A stretch of DNA of 64,000 bases from Austwickia chelonae NBRC 105200 (GTDB taxonomy: Bacteria; Actinomycetota; Actinomycetes; Actinomycetales; Dermatophilaceae): contig NZ_BAGZ01000008.1 in the NCBI RefSeq assembly GCF_000298175.1, forward strand, positions 62,001 through 126,000. The letters run 5' to 3'. A program made the translations under genes and the position numbers. Below the pieces are notes generated by a model. It ran no database searches. It worked only from the letters and a program-made list of their open reading frames with translations, and had not been told where the DNA came from. Of the stretch, positions 35,428 to 43,609 are shown piece after piece (within the stretch, counting starts at the first letter, position 1; each line of letters opens with the position of its first letter).

Positions 35428-35958
35428 ACCAAGACGGTCCTTCGCCCGTCGGGAGGCCGCCAGTAGCGCGGGGGCCGACCGCTCCACAGCGCGATGCACC
35501 GGATCGTCCTCGGAGTAGCGGCGCAGGATCTCTGCCAGCCGCGCCGTGTCGACCATGGGAGCGCCGTCCGGTCCAGTAGACAAATCGATCATTGTCAGCG
35601 CATCCAGCCCTACAAGCTGCGGCTCAGGGATGATCGACCACTCTGCGACGAGGCCGCGTTCGTCGGCCTCGAACTGAGCGCCTGTGTGCCAACCGACCAA
35701 CCGCACGACTTCATCAGGGGCGCCCTCCTGGCTGAGGAACTGGGCGCCATCCAAGGCATGCAGGTGAGTCGAGACCAGCGGCGGGGCGTAACCGACGTCG
35801 TGTAGCCAGGCAGCGACGATGACGTGCTCGGGAAGGTCGCAGCAGTCGCCAAGTTCTTCCGCCCGCTGACCAACAGCCTGCACGTGTTCCCAGCGACGGC
35901 CCATCTCGCCGACCAGCGTCCGGGCCAAGTCCCGCGCCGTGTCGACCGTCATCGCCAT
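35398..35958 (-). CDS. HD-domain phosphohydrolase-like protein
   Basis: Metal-dependent phosphohydrolase fold, 186 aa. The HD motif is present: His in RRWEHVQAVGQRAEELG, the HD pair in VIVAAWLHDVGYAPPL, a later His in GWHTGAQFEA and Asp in VGLDALTMIDLS. Length is short for a dGTPase and fits the YedJ/uncharacterised HD group. ATG 35958; an ATG two codons later also works. It converges on the Nudix gene with overlapping ends. HD and Nudix enzymes both act on nucleotides, so the pair might clean or deplete nucleotides. Confidence 0.8.
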   Translation of the reverse strand: MAMTVDTARDLARTLVGEMGRRWEHVQAVGQRAEELGDCCDLPEHVIVAAWLHDVGYAPPLVSTHLHALDGAQFLSQEGAPDEVVRLVGWHTGAQFEADERGLVAEWSIIPEPQLVGLDALTMIDLSTGPDGAPMVDTARLAEILRRYSEDDPVHRAVERSAPALLAASRRAKDRLGLPQDWPICS

Positions 35959-36160
35959 GCCTCAATGCTCCCAATCTCTCGACACATCCGCCTGCTGGTG
36001 AAGCGCCACCGGCTGCGGCGTGAGGAATATCCTTACTGGTTCAAGGCGCCCGCTCCGCGGGCGCAGCGGAGGGACCCTGCGCTCCGGCCTCCGGGCTTCG
36101 CCCTCGGCCTACGCGCTCCCACCATGGCTGATACTTGGGCACTGCAAGGAGATTTATCCG

Positions 36161-37764
36161 ATGAGATTCTACTCTGACCGCCCTCGCACTTTGAGCAATA
36201 GGCCCCATTTCACCCTTGAGCATGATAACTGGAATGACTATTGGGAGTTCGAAACCCTTTTTTTCTCACATACTGGGAGAACGGGTCCGCTACTCCTATA
36301 GGTGCCGTCAAGATCGCTTCCGAGCCCATGGAAGGTAGTAGGCCGGAGTTGCCCAGCGAGTTCACTAAGCTAGACCCACAATTTTTTTCTTTAGGGCAGG
36401 ATAAAGAGTACTACTCAGCCCTCATGGAACTCCCAAGCGAAGCTGGCGAGGCGGCACTGGCGGCCCTCAGGGACATTGTATACAAGCGCGACATTTACGA
36501 ACAGTGCAAGGACACCCGAGTTATGCAAGTCTCGCTAACTAGAACAGTGTCCGACGCTTCCATCAATGGTCAATTTACCCGCATAGTCCAGCGTGAGCGG
36601 AAAGAGAAGCCTTTTACGCTAAAATACGTTGACCGCGAAGGCCATGAGATCTCTTTCGAGGGCCGCAGCCACGCTACTCCGCCTACCAACATCCACGTTC
36701 TGATTGGTCGGAACGGGAGCGGAAAAACACGACTGATTCAGCGTATGACCCACACCCTAATGGCGGGCGGCGAGTCAGAATACGGCTACTTTGAATCTGA
36801 CGCCAACGACCACGCTGATGCGATCGGAAACGTCGGCTACATTTCTTTCAGCGCTTTTGATCACAGTCCACCTCTCACTCCGGGATTGAATGGCGTCGAT
36901 ATTCCCGTATTTAATGTCGGCCTACGAAAGAACGTGCGAGCCTCCGCCGACGGTCAAGCGGACGATGCGCCTCTTTCCAGCCGCAGCAGCCGCGAACCCA
37001 AACGACTTGGCGAAATTATCCGCGAAGAGGCGCCGCTGCAAGATGCCGTGGCAATCAAAGACTACACAGATATATTGGCCGATATGGCCGCAGCCCTCTA
37101 TGGATGCAAAATGCGGTCGCAAACACGATGGGAGCAGGCAGTGGAAACTCTCCAATCAGACCCACTATTTGCCAACGTTGAACCTCTGCGATTTATCGAC
37201 GAACTGGCCCCTGCAGCGCCTCAAGAGCCTCCTAGGCTGACCAGCTCGGGGGAGCGCCGCTTCGAAAAGCTAAGTTCGGGACACCAAGTAGTCCTGTTGA
37301 CGGTCACCGCTCTTGTCGCAAATCTCGAGGAGCGAAGTATCGTCTTCTTCGACGAACCAGAGGGGCACCTTCACCCACCCCTACTTGCTGCACTTATTCG
37401 GGCCGTATCCGAGCTTCTGGAGAAAAATAACGCTGTTGCACTTATAGCGACTCACTCGCCTGTCGTTCTGCAAGAAGTCCCATCGAAGTGCGTTCACATT
37501 GTCGAGAGACACGGTGACGCGGGGTCTTTAAGGTCTCCGATGAGCGAGACGTTTGGTGAGAACGTTGGGGTTCTGACACGAGATGTCTTCGGCCTAGAAG
37601 TGGATGCTTCAGGATTTCATCGACTAATTCGCGAAGTTGTCACCGGTACTGGTTGTGATTATGACGCCACGATTGCGAAGTTTAATGACCAGCTAGGAAG
37701 TGAAGCGCGCGCGCTTCTGCGCGCCATTCAGCCCTCACAACGCGAACCCCGTTTGGATTTCTAG
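36161..37764 (+). CDS. AAA/ABC-type ATPase of a Septu-like defence module (PtuA-like), with apparent frameshift
   Basis: Predicted defence ATPase of 534 aa once a frameshift is allowed. ATG 36161 has AAGGAGA at an ideal 8-base distance and reads MRFYSDRPRTLSNRPHF to about codon 35; then a run of seven T (36258-36264) throws it out of frame into an early stop at 36301. One more T would continue directly into the long second frame (LTYWENGSATPIGAVKIA), which is open from 36241 to 37764. Walker A is IGRNGSGKT (155-163 of the second frame), signature KLSSGHQVVL, Walker B SIVFFDEPEGHLHPP and the H-loop IATHSPVVLQE. The HNH gene follows after two bases. A+T-rich codons mark transfer. Confidence 0.8.
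36258..36264 (+). other. T7 homopolymer at the frameshift site of the PtuA-like gene
   Basis: Seven consecutive T flanked by CCC and CTC. Reading through with seven T ends at 36301; eight T would fuse the two halves exactly where the protein families expect continuity. The site could be a mutation, a sequencing error or a polymerase slippage site. Confidence 0.7.
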
Positions 37765-37766
37765 CC

Positions 37767-38663
37767 ATGCGGTCATTGAATCTTCCCGCACACTGCATAG
37801 ACTCAGTCTTAGACGGCGTTCATTTTCGCCCCCCCCTGGAGGATCAGGTAAAGAACTCCAGGCTAGCGCTGAAACGGCTAGAGTCGGCCTATATAGCCCA
37901 CGCTCAGACAGCTGCCCTGTATGAGATGCCAGGTCACGCAAAAAGCAATAGATGCGCTATCCCCATGACCGACTGCGAATGTCGGTATATCTACAAGCAG
38001 TACGTTGTGAATCATAAAAGGCGGGGTATATACGATGAGCTTCTCGGTAGGCAGCAACAGCTTTGCCCCTATTGCAGCATAAATCCAGCTGACGAGCTAG
38101 ACCACTACTTGCCACAGGGGGAATTTCCCACTCTGGCATTCACCCCTGCCAACCTGGTCCCAATTTGCGGTAAATGCAATAGAGTGAAACTTCAAAGTGT
38201 CCCGAATCAAGAGTCGACCCGCTACCACCACGCATATTTTGATTATCTCCCGGGCGGTTGTTGGATCCTCGCAAGCTTCAAGAGTGATGAAGAGTCGGGC
38301 GTTCTTACCTTTTCATTGGCACCGCAAGATACGGCAACCTCCGACCGTGACTATCAAAGACTTTGTGCGCAGTGGAAGCAACTTAAACTTCAAACCCAAT
38401 ATGAAGCGCTATCAGCTAGCGAATTGCCCGTAGTCCTCCAGGAACTGCGCCTCTCACAATCCACCGAGCTTCCGCCTTTAAGGATCAGAAGACATCTGGC
38501 CGACGAAGCCAACCGGGCGAACGCTAAGTTTGGTCCCAATCACTGGCGAACCTTGAGCTACAAGACATGGTTCGAGAGCCCGCGCATGCATGCCCGCCTT
38601 GAGCAGGCCTTGGCGCAGTTTCAAACTCCCCCCGATCTTTTGTGTCACGTGTCGCCTGCATGA
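37767..38663 (+). CDS. HNH endonuclease of a Septu-like defence module (PtuB-like)
   Basis: Predicted nuclease of 298 aa, cytosolic. A helical N-terminal part (about 1-95) is followed by an HNH fold with zinc ligands: CPYC (Cys100, Cys103), the catalytic LDHYLPQGEFPTLAFTPANL with His113, and CGKCNRVK (Cys134, Cys137, Asn138). This order (CxxC, DHYLP, NLVPxCxxCN) is the PtuB pattern of Septu systems, where the ATPase partner activates the nuclease against phage. The start lies two bases after the ATPase stop. Nothing suggests the nuclease is damaged. Confidence 0.85.
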   Translation: MRSLNLPAHCIDSVLDGVHFRPPLEDQVKNSRLALKRLESAYIAHAQTAALYEMPGHAKSNRCAIPMTDCECRYIYKQYVVNHKRRGIYDELLGRQQQLCPYCSINPADELDHYLPQGEFPTLAFTPANLVPICGKCNRVKLQSVPNQESTRYHHAYFDYLPGGCWILASFKSDEESGVLTFSLAPQDTATSDRDYQRLCAQWKQLKLQTQYEALSASELPVVLQELRLSQSTELPPLRIRRHLADEANRANAKFGPNHWRTLSYKTWFESPRMHARLEQALAQFQTPPDLLCHVSPA

Positions 38664-38679
38664 CGCCGAGCCGACCGCC

Positions 38680-38787
38680 GAGCATCCAGCCCACTTCTTG
38701 TGGACTCAAGGCCGCTTGACAGGCATCGCTACGCGAAGGCCTACGGCCACCCCTGAAACCACCGCTCCGTGAGCCTCTTGTGCTCCG
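38680..38787. repeat. Dispersed ~110-base repeat, copy 1
   Basis: Begins GAGCATCCAGCC, includes CTCAAGG, CGCTACGCGAAGG and ends CCTCTTGTGCTCCGG. It aligns, with divergence, to copies at 39032, 40422 and 45122. Confidence 0.5.
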
Positions 38788-39031
38788 GTATCGGGTCGGC
38801 GCCGCACACTGGTCTGGCAGCAGGGCAACGCCCCCGGTGTTCATTGCAGGCATGGACGAGAGGTGTGGGTTCTGGTCCGGGTGCGTGGCCGCATTTCGGC
38901 CGTACGCCCACAGAGAACGACCGGCCCGAGGCGACCCGATACGTACGGTCGTCGCAGGCCAAAGCGGTTGGCCGCCGCACGGCTAGTCCGCTGACGCTCG
39001 CAATGAAGTGGTCGCCGCCGACCCGAAGGCC

Positions 39032-39140
39032 GAGCATCCGGCCGACTTCGGACCGCATCAAGGGCGCTCCTGTGTCGCGTCGCTTCGCGATGGCTGAGCC
39101 GCCCCTGACCCGGACCTTCGACGGCCTCTTGTGCTCCGCT
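39032..39140. repeat. Dispersed ~110-base repeat, copy 2
   Basis: Begins GAGCATCCGGCC and contains GTCGCGTCGCTTCGCGATGG (shared with copy 4), CCCCTGACCCGGACC and CTCTTGTGCTCCGCT. It lies just left of the IS110 element. Confidence 0.6.
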
Positions 39141-40420
39141 GACTTGTTAAGTGGGGGAAGGCATCAAGGGGTCTGCAGCCCTAGGGTGCCAAGGACGCCG
39201 GTGGGCCTGATTCTTTGTGCTCCGTGCCGCCCTCGTGGCTGGCTTGCCTATAGCCTGTCCGGCTTGCCGGCGTCCGTCGCGGCGTGACTCAGCAGAGGCG
39301 TGACCGACCTTGAAGTCAGCATGTCCGCCGCGGGTTTCACTTCTCCCGATGGAAGGGCAACCCTCATGATCACGATCGGAATCGACCCGCACAAAGCCTC
39401 GATCACCGCGGTTGCCATCGGCGCCGACGGTGCCGTCATCGCACGGGCCCGCTTGGTCGTGGACCGCGACTTGCTGGCCCGGTTGCTGGAGTTCACCCAG
39501 CGCTTTCCCGAGCGTCGCTGGGGTGTTGAGGGGGCCAGCGGTCTGGGCCTGGGGGTTGCTCAAGCCTTGGTCAGCGCGGGGGAATCCGTCGTCGATGTCC
39601 CGGCATCGTTGGCGGCGCGGGCTCGGCTGCTCTCGACCGGCGCGGGCCGCAAGACGGACGCCGCGGACGCTTTGGCCGTGGCCCTGGTCGCCCAGCACCA
39701 CCACGGGCTCCGGCGCGTGCAGCCTGAGGATCAGGCCACTGTCATGCGCCTGGTCGTGGACCACCGCGAAGAGCTCGTAGGTGAACGCACCACCGTGGTC
39801 AACCGACTACACAAGCTGCTGCGCGAGCTTATCCCCGGCGGGGCACCCGTACGGCTGACCGCCAAGCAAGCCAGCGAACTGCTGCGCCACGCCCGGCCCC
39901 AGACCGAAGCTGACCGTGTCCGCAAGGACCTCGCCCGCGATCTCCTTACCGGCATTCGGCACCTGGACGCGCGCATCGCCGCCGTGACCAAGCAGATCGA
40001 AACCCTCGTCGCAGCGTCGGGGACCACGCTGACCGAGATCACCGGCGTGGGGCCCATCGTGGCCGCCACGATCATCGGCCACACCGGCGACATCACCCGC
40101 TTCCCCACAGCCGGGCATTACGCCAGCTTCAACGGGACCGCTCCGGTCGATGCCTCCAGCGGGGAGAACACCCGCCGCCGGATGAACCGCCTCGGCCATC
40201 GTCGCCTCAACTCCGCCCTGCACATCGTCGCGGTGACCCAAATGGCCCGCCCCAGCCCGGGCCGGACCTACTACCAAGTCAAGAAGGCCGAATCCAAGAC
40301 TCCCCGCGAAGCCCGCCGCGCCCTGAAGCGACGCCTCTCCGACGTCATCTACCGGCGCCTGCGCCGAGAACAACTGCGCGCCCTGCGACACGCCAGCTAA
40401 CCCCGCAGGACCGGACCGCC
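39141..40420 (+). mobile_element. IS110-family insertion sequence
   Basis: Contains one complete DEDD transposase gene with unusual upstream and downstream non-coding DNA, as IS110 elements have no terminal inverted repeats. The exact ends cannot be set from one copy; I place them between the flanking dispersed repeats (ending 39140 and starting 40422), which may mark the boundary. Confidence 0.55.
39366..40400 (+). CDS. IS110-family transposase (DEDD, bridge-RNA guided type)
   Basis: RuvC-like DEDD transposase of 344 aa. N-terminal catalytic part: IGIDPHKASITAVAIG with the first Asp, WGVEGASGLGLGVAQALV with the Glu, and GRKTDAADALAVA with the last Asps. The C-terminal Transposase_20 domain reads LTEITGVGPIVAATIIGHTG and GHYASFNGTAPVDASSG, with the conserved Ser of the serine-like site, ending in RRLNSALHIVAVTQMA. 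ATG 39366 has GGAAGGG 7 bases upstream; an upstream GTG at 39300 is less likely. Length and motifs are intact, so it may be active. Confidence 0.93.
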   Translation: MITIGIDPHKASITAVAIGADGAVIARARLVVDRDLLARLLEFTQRFPERRWGVEGASGLGLGVAQALVSAGESVVDVPASLAARARLLSTGAGRKTDAADALAVALVAQHHHGLRRVQPEDQATVMRLVVDHREELVGERTTVVNRLHKLLRELIPGGAPVRLTAKQASELLRHARPQTEADRVRKDLARDLLTGIRHLDARIAAVTKQIETLVAASGTTLTEITGVGPIVAATIIGHTGDITRFPTAGHYASFNGTAPVDASSGENTRRRMNRLGHRRLNSALHIVAVTQMARPSPGRTYYQVKKAESKTPREARRALKRRLSDVIYRRLRREQLRALRHAS

Positions 40421-40421
40421 C

Positions 40422-40511
40422 GAGCATACGGACCCCGCCGCACGCCTCAAGGACGCTGCGCGGTGCTTCGCACCTGCCTTCGGCAGCCCTTGACCCGCGC
40501 GGCAAGCTCCG
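40422..40511. repeat. Dispersed ~110-base repeat, copy 3
   Basis: Begins GAGCATACGGACC and contains CTCAAGGACGCT, GCTTCGCACC and CCCTTGACCCGCGCGG. Situated just right of the IS110 transposase, 22 bases past its stop. Confidence 0.5.
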
Positions 40512-40763
40512 AACCACGGCTAGTGTCCGGCCCCGACATGTATTCACAAGCCCAAGGCCTTGACACACAGAGGCGCTATCGGTTCGGTGGCTTACCTTGC
40601 CCAGCCCGTCTGGGGCGTGGCGAGGTACACGCTTACGTCCTCGCTTTGAGTCAGAAGCGCTACGAACCAGCGTGAGCAGTGCGAGGCCACACGAGGGGAA
40701 CGCCGCAGGTGGGGTCACCAGCACCGTGAACAGCCGAAGCAATACGAAACTCAGCCATGCGAC

Positions 40764-40804
40764 ACAGGTGGTTGAGGGTTCGAGTCCCTTCTCCAGCTCT
40801 CTGA
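40764..40804. repeat. attR/attL: second copy of the 41-base tRNA-Thr repeat
   Basis: Identical over 41 bases to 32321-32361, but the 5' two-thirds of the tRNA are absent, so it is not a tRNA gene. It marks the right end of island A and the left end of a second element. Confidence 0.85.
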
Positions 40805-40879
40805 GCAGTGGCTTCATCTCGCCGGGTGTGAAGCCATCGTTTTATTCACCTTTAGACGGTCGGTCCACGGGCTGTCCAG

Positions 40880-41090
40880 CTCCAATACCGCCACCACGCC
40901 GAGGTCTGCTGCGCTCCTGCCAAGGTAAACGTCTTAGTCCATCGAGACGCAGGAGCGACCGAGTTGGTTGACGATCAACCGGGCTGTGAGGCCGGACTCG
41001 TCCAGCACGCTCGCGGTGGTCTTGCGCCAGGCGTGCGAGGTCACCTAATCCATACCCGCTTTCTTCCGTGCCCCAGCCAGATACCGATCG
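40880..41090 (-). pseudogene. Decayed tyrosine integrase C-terminus, second copy
   Basis: On the minus strand it reads VTSHAWRKTTASVLDESGL and LIVNQLGRSCVSM, clearly the same gene as 32376-32774. Two in-frame stops interrupt it (TAG before VTSHAW in place of Trp and TAA before DVYLGR in place of Gln), and the LGH histidine is changed to Arg. It cannot be functional. Confidence 0.85.
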
Positions 41091-41795
41091 CAGCCGAGCT
41101 GCGTGCTGCCATCGCGTCCGGCGTCTACGCCGCCGGTGATCGCCTCCCAGAGGAGAACGCCCTGATAGAGGCCTACGGAGTGGCCCGGATGACGGCCCGT
41201 CATGCCTTGGGCATGCTCCGCAACGAAGGCTTGACGTGGACCCGCAAGGGCGCCGGGGTCTTCGTGCGCGACTTCCGCCCCATCGTCCGTAACAGCATCG
41301 CCCGCGTCAGTGAGCGGCAATGGGGCGCGGGGCGCGCCATCTGGGAGGACGAGACCGACTCGCGCAACCTGGTCGTGGACTCTGTGGACGTCACCCCCGA
41401 GGCTGAGGCCCCCGCTGATGTACGCCAGGTGCTCGCCCTCACCGAGGGGGAGAAGGTCACGATCCGTAAGCGTCGGTTCGTCCTCGACGGGAGCCCGTCA
41501 CGGTAGCGACGTCCTACCTGCCCGCCCGCATCGTCGCAGGCTCCGCGATCACCCACCCTGGCGGCACCCACGCCCGGCTGAAGGAACTCGGGCATGCACC
41601 CCAACACTTCAGCGAAGACGTCATCGCCCGCATGCCCACGCCCGAGGAGCCCCCCAGGCATTGGACATCGGCCCCGGCACGCCCGTCCTGGACATCACCC
41701 GCATCGCCGTCACCGCCGACGGCACCCCCGTCGAAATCAACCACATGACCCTCGACGCAGCCGCCTTCGTCGTCCGCTACAACTTCGACGCGTGA
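41084..41795 (+). pseudogene. GntR-family (UTRA domain) regulator, truncated and frameshifted
   Basis: The winged helix is clear: ELRAAIASGVYAAGDRLPEE followed by YGVARMTARHALGMLRNEGL. A UTRA-type effector domain follows, but it is spread over three frames: VLALTEGEKVTIRKRRF ends at 41506; SYLPARIVAGSAITHP and APQHFSEDVIARMPTPEEP run in another frame; LDIGPGTPVLDITRIAVTAD and FVVRYNFDA close it in a third. The N-terminus merges with the integrase remnant and lacks a start. At least two frameshifts make it a pseudogene. Confidence 0.8.
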
Positions 41796-41863
41796 GTTGG
41801 ATCCTGCGAATCAGGGCACGGGATCGCGCGTCTTGCCCCCACCATGTTCTCGGGCCTGGCAAA

Positions 41864-42859
41864 ATGGTTGCCGTGGAAGAGGACTCGCGGCATACGGGGC
41901 CCCTCACCAAGACCATCAGCTTCTGGAAGGTCATGGTTGAGGATGCCCAAGGGGCCAGGACGTCAACAGGCATGACTGCCCAAGAGTGGGAAATAGGCCT
42001 GGGAAAACTACGGCAACGTTCACTGCAGGAGCGGACCGTGCCTGCTTCCGACGGACAGCTCATGGGGCGCCCATTCCTTGTCGAAGAGGAGTATGCAGTC
42101 GCTTTAATGTCGCCGCGCGACGAAACCTCGTGGCTCGCAGTCCTCAATCAGGCGGGATCTGACGTCGATCACGAGACGAGCGAGCTTGAATTGGCAGAGA
42201 ATCAGTCGCTGGTCGAGACGAGCGTGGTCACGTTCATTCCGGGGCTGAACAACATCTTTGGAATCGTGACTGGCTCTCAGGCGGCACCAAAGGCATCAGC
42301 GTTCGCCCTATGGCTGACCAAAATGTTTCCGCCCACGGATGGGTCCAAGTACACTTTCGTGGCTGATCCATGCGTATCCAAGAAGATGCGGGAAAAATTG
42401 GTAAGGTCTGACGGGGTGACCTCAGCAACGGTGCGCGTCAGCACCACACAAGCCAACGTCATGCGCCAAGCTCAAAACAACTTGGTTCGCAGACTCGGCG
42501 AGTTCATGCAAACTCTGCAGTCTTCCGATGAACTCCAGGTCACCGTTACCCTTACGGTTCCGCCGGGCCAGACTCCAACTAAGGACGAGGCTCGCAACGA
42601 GTTGCGCGATCACACCCGGGCACTCCTGGAAATCCCCGGGGTTGATAAGCTGTCGGCCAAGGTTCTGAGCGATCACGAGGACCGTCGGCGGAGGGAAGAA
42701 ATCAATTTCATCAATCAGAAATTGAGCGTCAAGTCCCTCATTATGACACGCGACGACGACGGCAGGCTGATCAAGGACGACAGCGCGGTGCGAGCCATCA
42801 GGAGCAGGGCGACCGACGAGGCGCTCTTGGCGGAGCTCACGGCCGCTGACAGGACGTGA
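41864..42859 (+). CDS. Cytosolic protein of unknown function, possible RexA-like sensor
   Basis: Not recognised as a named family. 331 aa from ATG 41864, soluble. The N-terminal 90 residues (FWKVMVEDAQGARTSTGMTA to VEEEYAVALM) look like an alpha/beta domain; a central block LVETSVVTFIPGLNNIFGIV followed by SAFALWLTKMFPP and FVADPCVSKKMREKLVRSDG resembles, in order of elements (F-[LI]-x-G-N-x-[IF]-[GF] then a helix then strands), the RexA protein of phage lambda. The C-terminal third is charged and helical. It is followed after 50 bases by a four-helix membrane protein gene. Island composition is atypical. Confidence 0.6.
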   Translation: MVAVEEDSRHTGPLTKTISFWKVMVEDAQGARTSTGMTAQEWEIGLGKLRQRSLQERTVPASDGQLMGRPFLVEEEYAVALMSPRDETSWLAVLNQAGSDVDHETSELELAENQSLVETSVVTFIPGLNNIFGIVTGSQAAPKASAFALWLTKMFPPTDGSKYTFVADPCVSKKMREKLVRSDGVTSATVRVSTTQANVMRQAQNNLVRRLGEFMQTLQSSDELQVTVTLTVPPGQTPTKDEARNELRDHTRALLEIPGVDKLSAKVLSDHEDRRRREEINFINQKLSVKSLIMTRDDDGRLIKDDSAVRAIRSRATDEALLAELTAADRT

Positions 42860-42909
42860 CATTTGCCCTAGCCTGAGGGCTGTCGGTGGGCGATGGGAGG
42901 GTGCTGGGC

Positions 42910-43521
42910 ATGGGGTTCAAGAAGATGACTTCGAGGGGCCGCGCGGCCGCGATCGCTGCGACGGTCGAAAACTGGTGGCTCTCCAAATCAAAGGCGGACG
43001 TTCCGGTTTTGCTCATGATTCTGGCGCTCCTGGCGGTCTCCCACAATGTTTGGGGGGTTTCGCTACTGTTGGGGGAAGTCCCACCTGAAAAGAGGGTCTC
43101 TCTGTACACCGCATGGGCGGTAGTTATTTCACTCACCGGAACTTTGGCTAGCGTCAGCATCGGCCAGTATGTTTCCGGTAGGGGTGACCGGGTGATGCTC
43201 CTCAAGAAAGTCTATGGCTCTGAATTGAGTCGTATCTGGCGAGGGACGTTCTTGGGCTCCGGTTTGGCTGCCTTGCTGTTCCTAATCGCTGCGGTGCTAG
43301 ACGCTCGATCCACAGTAGATTCGTACGCGGGAATCTGGGTTTTCATCGCTGCCGCCCTCCTGGCTGTCCTCAAGTTCTTCAGGCTCGCGCTGCTCTTTAG
43401 TCGCGTGATTGGCCTCATCGTGACGGATGACGTGTCGCCGTTGTCTCCGACACCGATTGCTATCGATAAGAGCTACTTCACCAGTACAACATCCAATGAG
43501 GGCGGATCGCAGTGCCATTGA
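42910..43521 (+). CDS. Four-helix membrane protein, possible RexB-like partner
   Basis: Not recognised. 203 aa from ATG 42910 (GGAGG 9 bases upstream; GTG 42886 is an alternative). Four hydrophobic segments: VPVLLMILALLAVSHNVWGV, TAWAVVISLTGTLASVSIG, TFLGSGLAALLFLIAAVLDA and YAGIWVFIAAALLAVLKFF with LALLFSRVIGLIV close behind. N- and C-termini are basic or polar and probably cytosolic. The pair of a soluble gene followed by a four-helix membrane gene matches the rexA-rexB layout. Function is inference. Confidence 0.6.
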   Translation: MGFKKMTSRGRAAAIAATVENWWLSKSKADVPVLLMILALLAVSHNVWGVSLLLGEVPPEKRVSLYTAWAVVISLTGTLASVSIGQYVSGRGDRVMLLKKVYGSELSRIWRGTFLGSGLAALLFLIAAVLDARSTVDSYAGIWVFIAAALLAVLKFFRLALLFSRVIGLIVTDDVSPLSPTPIAIDKSYFTSTTSNEGGSQCH

Positions 43522-43609
43522 GCCGCGCACGCAAGGAGTTTCCCTGCCGTCCATACTCGTGGCCTGCATCGTGTGATGCTCCGGCTGCGGGAGCAATATC
43601 TGTACTCTC

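Larger units (their letters stand above)
38664..39365. other. Non-coding stretch between the Septu-like module and the IS110 transposase
   Basis: About 700 bases without a supportable gene. It holds two diverged copies of a ~110-base repeat (38680-38787 and 39032-39140). The last 225 bases (39140-39365) should include the left end of the IS110 element and, by analogy with the family, a bridge RNA gene. Confidence 0.5.
32321..40804. mobile_element. Genomic island integrated at tRNA-Thr (island A)
   Basis: About 8.5 kb bounded by an exact 41-base repeat of the tRNA-Thr 3' end. The content is mosaic and visibly A+T-richer in places: truncated integrase, ISL3 and IS5 transposase fragments, relaxase-like remnant, small secreted/membrane pair, Nudix, HD, Septu-like module and an IS110 element. 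The integrase is broken, so the island has probably lost self-mobility. A second element follows directly. Confidence 0.8.
40401..41083. other. Junction of two integrated elements
   Basis: No intact gene. In order it holds dispersed repeat copy 3 (40422-40511), a 30-base scrap of the integrase 3' end (about 40617-40646, nearly identical to 32403-32433), the second attachment repeat (40764-40804) and the decayed integrase copy (about 40880-41090, minus strand). Confidence 0.6.

Noticed and set aside
38741-39061. 106-codon minus-strand frame between the Septu-like module and IS110
   Set aside because: No ribosome-binding site or domain; it crosses dispersed repeat material.
40764-40804. Possible second tRNA-Thr gene
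   Set aside because: Only the 3' portion of the tRNA is present; acceptor 5' strand, D-arm and full anticodon loop are missing. It is an attachment repeat.
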